60,709 nt of DNA, taken from assembly GCA_017614895.1 (NCBI GenBank), contig JAGAAZ010000070.1, positions 1-60,709 of the forward strand. Reading direction: 5' to 3'. This DNA comes from Bacteroidaceae bacterium. Its GTDB lineage: Bacteria; Bacteroidota; Bacteroidia; Bacteroidales; Bacteroidaceae. The first letter of the stretch is position 1; each line of letters begins with the position of its first letter. The position numbers and the translations under genes are program-made. Below, piece after piece: positions 24,208 through 30,958 of this stretch. Under the pieces are notes generated by a model that saw only the letters and a program-made list of their open reading frames with translations, was not told the origin of the DNA and made no database searches.

Positions 24208-25482
24208 TTATTCCACTTTCACCTTCACAGGGTGACTCACATTGTCCTTCCATTCGTCCAAAGAGGCAAACCACTCCTTGGGTGAATGGAAGCCTTTTTC
24301 TTCTTTGTCAGCACAGAAACTGACGAAGTAACGAAGGAAATTCTTCGTGGGTTGTACCACAAAGAGATAGTTGAGTTTGTCCTCTTTCGTCTCGCTGATA
24401 TACTCCTTAGGCACATACACAGCCAAACCCACAGGTTCGGGTGCCCATTGTTGTTTCTTGCCCATATCAGGATAGTCGCAGCCCCATGAGGCAGCAAGAC
24501 CCTCCTTCTTCACAAAACCCTGCGACTTGTGTCCCTTGCGTGTGGCTTCATCAGCAGTCTCACCCACTTTTTGAACACCCGTGCAGAAGAATTTCTTCTC
24601 AAAAAGTTTCTTGCCCAACGATGGAGTGAACTGCACCTCCACCTGCATATCTCGATGACCAGCATACAAGGTATAATATTGGTGCATATCGTAGATGAGA
24701 TTCTCCTCCCTCACGCCCAAATCATAGACCTCCACCACTGTGCGCAAAGGGCCTGTAGTCACCACACGCTGACCTCTTACACCTACCTCTGTCCAGTTCT
24801 CTGACTGTCCCTTCTTCCAATCCTTGAATGAGCCACAACCGATGGCATCACCTGCCCAAAGCACATCCACGCCATAGCCCTGTGCCAACTGTTCTTCAGA
24901 AGTGTAGAACTGCGTCACAGGCAATTCGATGCGACGTTGTTTCTTGCCATAGAGATCAATGTTCTGACGATGGTCGAAGTAGATGCGATAACCCACCACA
25001 TCAGACTCCAGCGTGATGCCGTGCATATAGATGTCGTTGAAGATATTGCTCTTGCCTGGAGCCTCCACACGCAGCACATCAGGATGCTTGTCCTGTTTGT
25101 CACGCAGTTGAAGCGTTGTGTAAATGCGCTCCTCGCCCCTTGCTCCTTGCTCCTTGCCCCTCTTTTCCTCTTTGGCAGAAAGCTTCACCTCATACGTCTT
25201 GATGTCCTTGTCCTTGATATCAGCCAAGAAGAACACCTCATCAGGCAGTCCGTCACCATCCATGTCGTCGAGCTGGCAGGGCACATCCTTTCCCTTGCAT
25301 TTGACGGTGGCACTCTTCACCTCAAAGTCCACCTTCTTCATGTCCGAGAACTTCACCACCACAGGCTCGTCTATCTTGTCCTCCTTCCACTCGTTCGTGA
25401 CCGTTACCTTCGCTGTCAGACTCTGTGCTGATGCTGTCACAAAACCAAGCAGCATCCCAATTGTTATGATTCCTTTCATCAT
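24208..25482 (-). CDS. Secreted DUF4861 family protein
   Basis: This 424-residue protein has a signal peptide (cleavage near ASAQS, residue 20). It opens with TVTNEWKEDKIDEPVVVKFSD and DDMDGDGLPDEVFFLAD, features of DUF4861 proteins, which often occur near polysaccharide-degradation genes in Bacteroidota. No catalytic residues are established to my knowledge. Residues about 107-119 (KRGKEQGARGEER) come from an in-frame GGAGCAA repeat. An upstream in-frame start would run through the palindromic promoter, so the ATG at 25482 is preferred. No carbohydrate-utilisation genes are adjacent. Confidence 0.75.
   Translation of the reverse strand: MMKGIITIGMLLGFVTASAQSLTAKVTVTNEWKEDKIDEPVVVKFSDMKKVDFEVKSATVKCKGKDVPCQLDDMDGDGLPDEVFFLADIKDKDIKTYEVKLSAKEEKRGKEQGARGEERIYTTLQLRDKQDKHPDVLRVEAPGKSNIFNDIYMHGITLESDVVGYRIYFDHRQNIDLYGKKQRRIELPVTQFYTSEEQLAQGYGVDVLWAGDAIGCGSFKDWKKGQSENWTEVGVRGQRVVTTGPLRTVVEVYDLGVREENLIYDMHQYYTLYAGHRDMQVEVQFTPSLGKKLFEKKFFCTGVQKVGETADEATRKGHKSQGFVKKEGLAASWGCDYPDMGKKQQWAPEPVGLAVYVPKEYISETKEDKLNYLFVVQPTKNFLRYFVSFCADKEEKGFHSPKEWFASLDEWKDNVSHPVKVKVE
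25131..25164 (-). repeat. In-frame GGAGCAA heptamer array in the DUF4861 gene
   Basis: Read on the coding strand, units GGGGCAA, GGAGCAA, GGAGCAA and GGGGCGA encode GKEQGARGEE, the same frame as in the ABC-F, rho and anti-sigma genes. Confidence 0.88.
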
Positions 25483-25488
25483 AAAAAA

Positions 25489-25519
25489 CGTATCTTTGCA
25501 ATTTGGCTGCAAAGATACG
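25489..25519. promoter_or_regulatory. Perfect 12-bp inverted repeat of two -7 boxes
   Basis: CGTATCTTTGCA (25489-25500) and TGCAAAGATACG (25508-25519) are separated by 7 bp. Each arm contains TATCTTTG. The minus-strand copy with ATTG at 25537-25540 (19-nt spacer) fits a promoter for the DUF4861 gene. The plus copy points into the DUF4252 gene antisense and has no -33 box, so the symmetry may mark an operator. Confidence 0.75.
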
Positions 25520-25542
25520 ATTACTAAATGAATTGACAATGT

Positions 25543-26007
25543 TTATTTCGTCATTTTCTGCACGTCGTCCAGGGTAAAGGTACCCGAGAAGACGATAACG
25601 GCAAATTCCCCATCTTCGTCTGCCATCATGACGACGGCTGATTGTTGCTTACCCTCCTTGTGGTAGATGCGCACCTTGTCGCCATCATCATCCACCTGCA
25701 TGAGCAGTTCATACTTGCCTTGCTTCACATAGGATTGTGTGTCTGCCTTCAGTCGGGCAATGGCGTTCTTCTCTTCCGCACTGATGATCTGGATGCCGTT
25801 CAGCTTTTTCATCAGGCTCTTCGTGTCCACTCCTGGCACGGAGGGTGCAGCATTCTTTCCTGCCATCTGGAGCATGAACTTGGAAATGAACACGTAGGTC
25901 ACATTCTTCGTGTCGGCATACTTCTCAAACTCCTTCACCTGTGCGTTGGCTGTGACACTTGCTACAAGCATCGCCACACATAGAATTATTTTGACTGTAG
26001 TTTTCAT
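25543..26007 (-). CDS. Secreted DUF4252 protein
   Basis: This 154-residue protein has a signal peptide (MKTTVKIILCVAMLVASVTANAQ) and a DUF4252 domain (FEKYADTKNVTYVFISKFMLQMAG ... ARLKADTQSYVKQGKYELLMQVDDDGDKVRIYHKEG). It is the last gene of the ECF operon. A GTG at 26016 overlaps the preceding TAG stop by one base, but the ATG at 26007 gives a signal peptide like those of its paralogs. DUF4252 proteins repeatedly occur beside ECF sigma/anti-sigma pairs in Bacteroidota; their function is unknown. Confidence 0.85.
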   Translation of the reverse strand: MKTTVKIILCVAMLVASVTANAQVKEFEKYADTKNVTYVFISKFMLQMAGKNAAPSVPGVDTKSLMKKLNGIQIISAEEKNAIARLKADTQSYVKQGKYELLMQVDDDGDKVRIYHKEGKQQSAVVMMADEDGEFAVIVFSGTFTLDDVQKMTK

Positions 26008-26015
26008 ATCTTTCA

Positions 26016-26450
26016 CTATTTTTCTAACACTTGTAATTGTTTGTTCAATGTCATTTCAGCACGGTCGCTGATGGCTTTCGCCTTTTCCATCTGACCCAGT
26101 CCCTTGTTCAGGTTGTACGCCAACAGGTTGAGCGCCTTTTCCGCCTCCCGCTGCGCAATGGCTGGATCTTGGTAGGTGTCCTGCTCGGCAAGGTTGACAG
26201 GCTCCTCTTTTTGCTGGAGGAAGTAATACCCCACTCCAAAGACGAGGGCAACACAGGCAGCGATGGCTGCAACCTTGAGGTAAGAGGTGAGAGGTAAGAG
26301 GTGTGAGAGAGATGTCGGAGTTTGGGCTATCTTCTTGCCCCTTGCTCCTTGCTCCTCAGAAGCCCACTCATCTATCTTGGCAGAAAGCCTTTCCTCCAAT
26401 CCTTCTGGGATGGGGATTTGTTCGAGTTCTTTCCAATTCAGTTGCTCCAT
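26016..26450 (-). CDS. Probable anti-sigma factor (single-pass membrane protein)
   Basis: This 144-residue protein overlaps the end of the ECF sigma gene by 13 bp. It has a cytosolic N-terminus (MEQLNWKELEQIPIPEGLEERLSAKIDEW), one transmembrane helix (about 59-78) and an outer domain with a helical region (AEKALNLLAYNLNKGLGQMEKA). The arrangement and position are those of ECF anti-sigma factors, though I see no zinc HxxxCxxC motif. Residues about 31-59, right before the helix, are encoded by two in-frame repeat arrays (EEQGARG, then LLPLTSYLK). Confidence 0.8.
   Translation of the reverse strand: MEQLNWKELEQIPIPEGLEERLSAKIDEWASEEQGARGKKIAQTPTSLSHLLPLTSYLKVAAIAACVALVFGVGYYFLQQKEEPVNLAEQDTYQDPAIAQREAEKALNLLAYNLNKGLGQMEKAKAISDRAEMTLNKQLQVLEK
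26277..26357 (-). repeat. Two in-frame heptamer arrays in the anti-sigma gene
   Basis: 26277-26311 holds GAGGTAA-type units and 26334-26357 holds GGAGCAA-type units (complement on the plus strand). This is the one gene in which both repeat types occur together. They encode the stretch between the sigma-binding part and the membrane helix. Confidence 0.88.
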
Positions 26451-26950
26451 GTCTTTGTGAGTTTTAAGTATTGCTGTTTCAGTTTCTGTCTCGTTCGCAT
26501 CATGATGATACGTAGGTTGCCTTGCGAGAGTCCTGTATCACGTTCCATCTCTTCGTAGGACTTTTCTTCCACCAGATGCATTTGGAGGATGGTTCTGTCC
26601 CTTTCGGGCAATCCGTCCATCAGCGTCTCCATCTGCCTTGCCTCGTCTGTCGCCTCCAGGGTGTCAGCGAGGCTCCTCTCGTCTGGCGGATCTGCGTGGT
26701 CGTCTATGTCCTCCGAGGTGTCGATGCGTTTCAGTCGCCGTTGGTCTCTGTAGAGGTTTTGCATCAGGGTCACGAGATAAGCTTCCGTCATCGCCTCCTC
26801 CTTCAGGTCATCACGCTTCTGCCAGAGCTTCAGATACGTGTCCTGAAGCAGGTCTTCGGCATCCTGCGCATTACCCGTCAGATGGTAGCCCACCCGATAG
26901 AGCCGCCTGTGGAAAGGCATAAACCGCTGCTTAAACTCCCGTGCGTCCAT
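26438..26950 (-). CDS. ECF-type RNA polymerase sigma factor
   Basis: This 170-residue sigma-70 family protein has region 2 (YRVGYHLTGNAQDAEDLLQDTYLKLWQ) and region 4 (LPERDRTILQMHLVEEKSYEEMERDTGLSQGNLRIIMMRTRQKLK). Length and lack of region 1 and 3 place it in the ECF class. It sits in the middle of the operon, after three secreted-protein genes and 13 bp overlapping its probable anti-sigma gene. An autoregulatory loop is likely by analogy, but the operon promoter looks like the housekeeping type. Confidence 0.93.
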   Translation of the reverse strand: MDAREFKQRFMPFHRRLYRVGYHLTGNAQDAEDLLQDTYLKLWQKRDDLKEEAMTEAYLVTLMQNLYRDQRRLKRIDTSEDIDDHADPPDERSLADTLEATDEARQMETLMDGLPERDRTILQMHLVEEKSYEEMERDTGLSQGNLRIIMMRTRQKLKQQYLKLTKTWSN

Positions 26951-26959
26951 CTGAATGAA

Positions 26960-27997
26960 TCACTTCTTGTCTTCAGATTTTGTGAAAGCGATGTCAACCA
27001 CCACCTTCTTTGTCTTGTCATATTTCGATGCCTTGTCTTGATCGAAATAATAATGGACACCATATTCGCCATTCAGCACACCATCCTCATCGCTCAAGTA
27101 TTTGATGACCTCATTTTCATTGTGGAATTCAGGGCGATACTCTCCATTCAAGAGGATGACACAGTTCATGATAGCCTCTTTCATTTCTTCTGCTGACATT
27201 TTGGAGGTATTGCTTTTGTCCGCCCACTCAATCACCACTTTCTTGTCTGTATGGGGGTACTTCTCCTTCACAGCTCCACCTACAATCCATGATTCTTGAT
27301 TAAAATGGAAATCTTTGGCATCCATATACGCTTTCGCTTCTTCCAAAGAATGCAGTTCGGGATGTTCCTCACCATCGATGACAAACAGCGCATTGCCCTT
27401 CTTCACCTCTTCCAGCACATCTTTCATGTCCACCACCTCGCCGCCATTCTCCTGTTCATAGCTGACGCCATCCTGATCCATGATGGACCTGATCATGAGT
27501 TCCTTGTCCACCTTCGTGTCAAGATGCATCAACGCCACTGTTTCCCACATATCAACTCGCATCAGCATGTCGCTGACCGTTTTGCCCTTCACTTTGCCGT
27601 AGCATTGCAGTTTGATCGTGGGATTGAACACTTCAGACATCATTTGCCGAAGAACATTCGCTTCTTCATCAGAACCTCCATTCTTGTTGGTTGTAAACAA
27701 CAGGTCGTACCCCTTGAGTGCCTGAATATCCTTCTCAATCTGAGCTCGTTGCTCCTCATCGCATTTCTCAATCTGCACCGTCTCACTCATCTTGAAGTTC
27801 TTCTTCAACTGAGCACGGTTTTTCTCCGTAAAAGCAGGATCTGGGTTCTCAGCATAGTTCTTCAGCGTCTCCTTGCTCGTATCCATGTACGTAGCATTTG
27901 GCAGCTGCCTGTACTTCTCGATCAGCTTCTTTGCTGTCTGTCCGAAGGCAACACTCACCATGAGCGCCATTACCATCAATATAACAGTCCGTTTCAT
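26960..27997 (-). CDS. Secreted protein with two C-terminal repeats, unknown
   Basis: This 345-residue protein has a signal peptide (MALMVSVAFGQ). The N-terminal part (LPNATYMDTSKETLKNY; LKGYDLLFTTN; LMRVDMWETVALMHLDTKVD) may be a diverged DUF4252-like fold. Two related units follow: FVIDGEEHPELHSLEEAKAY ... KVVIEWADK and VILLNGEYRPEFHNENEVIK ... KKVVVDIAFTK. The ECF gene starts 9 bp later. I do not recognise a named family. Secretion and operon place suggest it belongs to the same envelope system as its neighbours. Confidence 0.75.
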   Translation of the reverse strand: MKRTVILMVMALMVSVAFGQTAKKLIEKYRQLPNATYMDTSKETLKNYAENPDPAFTEKNRAQLKKNFKMSETVQIEKCDEEQRAQIEKDIQALKGYDLLFTTNKNGGSDEEANVLRQMMSEVFNPTIKLQCYGKVKGKTVSDMLMRVDMWETVALMHLDTKVDKELMIRSIMDQDGVSYEQENGGEVVDMKDVLEEVKKGNALFVIDGEEHPELHSLEEAKAYMDAKDFHFNQESWIVGGAVKEKYPHTDKKVVIEWADKSNTSKMSAEEMKEAIMNCVILLNGEYRPEFHNENEVIKYLSDEDGVLNGEYGVHYYFDQDKASKYDKTKKVVVDIAFTKSEDKK

Positions 27998-28011
27998 CGT
28001 TCCAGCATATT

Positions 28012-28509
28012 CTAGTTGTCAGTTACACTTAGTTTCGCTTGTTTTTCAATCAGCTTCTTGAAATCCAGTTTGCCCTCGATGACTACCAGTGTAGATTCGT
28101 CCTCTCCTTCATGAAAGATGGCGATGGTGGATTTCTTCCCCTTCTTCAACTGAGAGATAGTAAACTTCTCGCCATCTTCGTCTGTTCCAACAAGGAGAGG
28201 TTCCCAACTACGACCACTCACAATGCTTCCCGCTTGGATGCCAAATGCCTCGGCTCCATCCTTTTCTTCGCATCTATAAATACTGATGTTCTCCATTTTC
28301 TTGAGCATGTCGCTCGACATTCCCTCGAGGGAGAGATCATCACTGAACTCGAAGTCACCCCCACTCTTGGCAGCCAGATTCAGCATGGTTTTGTTAATGA
28401 CGACATGTTCCACACCTTTGATGTCAGCCAACTTTGCGAAGGCATTACTTTGCGCGAAGGCACAACCAACACAGAGTGCCATTGCCACACATAAAATTGT
28501 TCTTTTCAT
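28012..28509 (-). CDS. Secreted DUF4252-like protein
   Basis: This 165-residue protein has signal peptide MKRTILCVAMALCVGCAFAQ, then FAKLADIKGVEHVVINKTMLNLAA, which aligns with the start of the DUF4252 gene at 25543. The C-terminal half ends in a strand-rich region (STIAIFHEGEDESTLVVIEG). It is 14 bp upstream of the 345-residue protein gene. Similarity to the other paralogs is strongest in the signal peptide and first 25 mature residues. Confidence 0.8.
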   Translation of the reverse strand: MKRTILCVAMALCVGCAFAQSNAFAKLADIKGVEHVVINKTMLNLAAKSGGDFEFSDDLSLEGMSSDMLKKMENISIYRCEEKDGAEAFGIQAGSIVSGRSWEPLLVGTDEDGEKFTISQLKKGKKSTIAIFHEGEDESTLVVIEGKLDFKKLIEKQAKLSVTDN

Positions 28510-28563
28510 ATTCTTATACTATTTTATTCGGTTGAGTTTTCCTAATTCTATCCATAAAAGGTT

Positions 28564-29073
28564 TTAGTCAATTGACACAGAACCTTTTTTCATCGAGTTC
28601 AGAAGTTCAGCACTGCCAGAGACGACCAAGAACAACGAGGTGCCATATTTATCTTTGCCATAGTTGATGACCTTCACCTTATCGCCATCCTCGACACATC
28701 CAATCTTAATGGTCACTCCAGCATGACGTACGTCAATCATTGACTCATATTTTTCATTCTTCAAGAACGAGAAGCCCATCTTCTTCAGTTGAGAAGCCGC
28801 CTTTTTGTCATCAGTCGTTTTGAACACCATGACATCATCCATCTTCCCGAGGAATTCGGCAGAATCTTGTCCTCCACCCAATTGTATATAGGAATCGAAA
28901 GGGGAGCCGAAAGAGAGTGGCTTTCCCGTCGCAGCCACCTGCTGGATAGCCTGTTTGTCATAATGTTTGTACTCCACACCCTTGATGTCAGCCAGTTGCT
29001 TAAAGGCATCTTTCTGTCCGAAGGCAACACTCACCATTAGTGCCATTGCCACACATAAAATTATTCTTTTCAT
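28564..29073 (-). CDS. Secreted DUF4252-like protein, first gene of the ECF operon
   Basis: This 169-residue protein has signal peptide MKRIILCVAMALMVSVAFGQ, then FKQLADIKGVEYKHYDKQAIQQVAA, paralogous to the two other DUF4252-like proteins. A Gly-rich turn (QLGGGQDSAEF) is in the middle. It is the promoter-proximal gene; the predicted leader of about 100 nt contains a 7-bp hairpin (ACAAACG 29124-29130 with CGTTTGT 29143-29149). Function unknown. Confidence 0.8.
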   Translation of the reverse strand: MKRIILCVAMALMVSVAFGQKDAFKQLADIKGVEYKHYDKQAIQQVAATGKPLSFGSPFDSYIQLGGGQDSAEFLGKMDDVMVFKTTDDKKAASQLKKMGFSFLKNEKYESMIDVRHAGVTIKIGCVEDGDKVKVINYGKDKYGTSLFLVVSGSAELLNSMKKGSVSID

Positions 29074-29173
29074 ATTCTTTTATTTTTTATTATTAATACT
29101 ATTTTAAGAGCCCTTCTATCTGTACAAACGAGACTTTTCACACGTTTGTTACAACGAAAAGCAATATTTTTTG

Positions 29174-29181
29174 CAAAGATA
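29174..29181 (-). promoter_or_regulatory. -7 box of the DUF4252/ECF operon
   Basis: Minus-strand TATCTTTG flanked by GCA. The -33 position falls inside the 41-bp repeat array that starts at 29195, and no TTTG is there at the right distance. Confidence 0.65.
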
Positions 29182-29194
29182 CAAACTTTTTTCA

Positions 29195-29381
29195 AAGCTT
29201 GCTAAAGCTCTAGCAAATGTTTTTTCTTCAAATAAGCGTTTGCTAAACCCCTAGCAAATAGTTTTTTCTTAAAAATGCGTTTGCTAACCCCCTAGCAAAT
29301 GATTTTTCTTTAAAAAAGCGTCTGCTAAACTTCTAGCAAATAGTTTTTTCCCGAAAATGCGTTTGCTAAACCTCTAGCAAG
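29195..29381. repeat. Five tandem 41-bp repeats, each with a TTTGCTA/TAGCAAA palindrome
   Basis: Units start at 29195, 29236, 29277, 29318 and 29359 (last one partial, 23 bp). Each has GCGTTTGCTA, six variable bases, TAGCAAA, then a T-rich tract followed by an A-rich tract. The 7-bp arms (one variant in unit 4, TCTGCTA) can pair with a 6-nt loop. The array abuts the operon's -7 box on one side and lies 113 bp before the rightward promoter at 29494. The rest of the 463-bp gap, 29382-29493, holds nothing I recognise. Confidence 0.93.
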
Positions 29382-29493
29382 TATTCCAATATAAATATAT
29401 GAAAGATAAACAAGAAAGGGATTTTCCTATGCAGAAGAATGAATTTCCCTCAATTAATAGTGGAATCCTTACCGTTGTTCCAATTATATGTCG

Positions 29494-29501
29494 TAACTTT
29501 G
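29494..29501 (+). promoter_or_regulatory. -7 box of the Tyr-rich lipoprotein pair
   Basis: TCG-TAACTTTGC ends 35 nt before the ATG at 29537; no TTTG at the usual distance. Confidence 0.65.
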
Positions 29502-29536
29502 CCCTCGACAACAAATAACAATCACGAAAATCATTT

Positions 29537-30220
29537 ATGAAAAAGAGAAATCAAATCTTAGGAATCATCGCCATGCTGTGTGTGGGCATGTTGTTCACCT
29601 CGTGCACAAAGGACGAGAAACTTTCAAACCGTCTCTCAGGAACATGGGAAGGCGATTGGGGCATGTCGTATGTTGACCGCGATGGCATTCAACACAATTC
29701 GCACTACACTGTCATCGAATTCCACTCCGACAAAATTTTCGAAACGCAAGGCTACGGTTATCAAGAGGACTACTACGAAGACGGACCTTTCGAGAAAATA
29801 GGCTTGTACTTCAACTGGAGCATCAACCATCAGGTAATCAACATCACTTATCCACCAGGCTATTCCATCTACAACTGCAGCATCCGTGATTATGTGATGG
29901 AAAAGAAACGCTTCACGGGTTACATCGGCGACACGTATTTCAGGCTCAACAACCTGACCAAAGACTACAAGTGGTATGATTATGCTGGCTTCTACACGGC
30001 AACCACCCTCGCGGGCACAACAGCTGTGCTGCTTTGGGCATGGGAATGCACAGAACCCATTTACTATGACGACTACTATAGCTACTATGCCAAGACTCGA
30101 GGCGCCGATGCACCAGAAGCAAGCCCCATCACTATGCCAGATGGCACGACGGTGCAACCAGCAGGCGAGAATTGCCCGATCCGCATCTTCAACCGCTTTG
30201 CAGAGCAAGATGAGCAGTAA
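29537..30220 (+). CDS. Tyr-rich lipoprotein, lipocalin-like, first of a pair
   Basis: This 227-residue protein has a lipoprotein signal ending LFTSC (Cys23). The mature part starts with LSGTWEGDWGMSY, a pattern like the first strand of lipocalin-type barrels, followed by alternating aromatic strands and a Tyr-rich end (YYDDYYSYYAKTRG). It is paralogous to the next gene (LSGQWQGDWGMYY; YYYDTYYAKTRG). The two are 29 bp apart and probably co-transcribed. I know no function. Confidence 0.75.
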   Translation: MKKRNQILGIIAMLCVGMLFTSCTKDEKLSNRLSGTWEGDWGMSYVDRDGIQHNSHYTVIEFHSDKIFETQGYGYQEDYYEDGPFEKIGLYFNWSINHQVINITYPPGYSIYNCSIRDYVMEKKRFTGYIGDTYFRLNNLTKDYKWYDYAGFYTATTLAGTTAVLLWAWECTEPIYYDDYYSYYAKTRGADAPEASPITMPDGTTVQPAGENCPIRIFNRFAEQDEQ

Positions 30221-30249
30221 GATTATTCACCATTAAAAACGAAACAGAT

Positions 30250-30900
30250 ATGAAAAAAGCATTCTCTCTCTTCAGCATCATCGCAATGGCTGGACTTTGC
30301 CTGATGTTCACTTCGTGCACAGACGACGACACGGAAGAATCCATGTACCTCTCTGGGCAGTGGCAAGGAGACTGGGGCATGTACTACGGCTACACCTACC
30401 CGAATGGTGAGTACGTGGAGTACGACTCCTACGACACCGACCTCATCTTCTATCCTGACTACGACTATGCCACTCACGGTTATGGCTATCAGGTGGATTG
30501 GTATCGCACTGGTCCTTATCAGCGACTCAGCTACCGCTTCAGTTGGAGCATCACCAACGGCATCATCTACTTGACCTACCCTGGCTATCCAGAGTACAAC
30601 ACGAGCATCCGCAACTATCGTCTGAACGACCGCCACTTCACGGGCTACTTCACCAACAGTACCTCACCTTTCGACCTTCTCAAGATTCAGAACTACTACA
30701 ACTGGATGGATTACGAGAGGCTCTACAGCAGCTACGGCTACGTTTATCTGGAATGGGGATGGGACGGCGGCTACTATTATGATGGCTATTACTACGACAC
30801 GTATTATGCCAAGACTCGTGGTGTAGAAGCCACCGACACTGCAGGCAAACCTGCTGAAGGACGCGTGACGAAGATTGGCAGCCGATTGGCTGAAAAGTGA
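30250..30900 (+). CDS. Tyr-rich lipoprotein, second of a pair
   Basis: This 216-residue protein has a lipoprotein signal ending FTSC (Cys25). Its mature domain parallels the preceding gene: LSGQWQGDWGMYY, HGYGYQVDWY, FSWSITNGIIYLTYP, IRNYRLNDRHFTGYF and GGYYYDGYYYDTYYAKTRG. Tyrosine content is extreme toward the C-terminus. The shared pattern and order indicate a tandem duplication followed by divergence. It ends at a strong terminator. Confidence 0.75.
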   Translation: MKKAFSLFSIIAMAGLCLMFTSCTDDDTEESMYLSGQWQGDWGMYYGYTYPNGEYVEYDSYDTDLIFYPDYDYATHGYGYQVDWYRTGPYQRLSYRFSWSITNGIIYLTYPGYPEYNTSIRNYRLNDRHFTGYFTNSTSPFDLLKIQNYYNWMDYERLYSSYGYVYLEWGWDGGYYYDGYYYDTYYAKTRGVEATDTAGKPAEGRVTKIGSRLAEK

Positions 30901-30914
30901 AAATTGAAATATAT

Positions 30915-30951
30915 CAAGAAAGGCTACGCCAATTCGGTGTAGCCTTTCTTG
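30915..30951. terminator. Bidirectional terminator between lipoprotein and radical SAM genes
   Basis: A 16-bp stem with one G-T type mismatch (CAAGAAAGGCTACGCC ... GGTGTAGCCTTTCTTG) with the loop AATTC separates convergent genes. Confidence 0.88.
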
Positions 30952-30958
30952 ATGCTTA

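Noticed and set aside
29195..29381. Possible CRISPR array
   Set aside because: The 41-bp units are contiguous with only short degenerate differences; there are no unique spacers and no cas genes nearby.
29399..29518. 39-codon frame starting MKDKQERDFPMQKN
   Set aside because: It overlaps the -7 box of the next gene and its last residues are a translation of promoter DNA; I see no support for expression.
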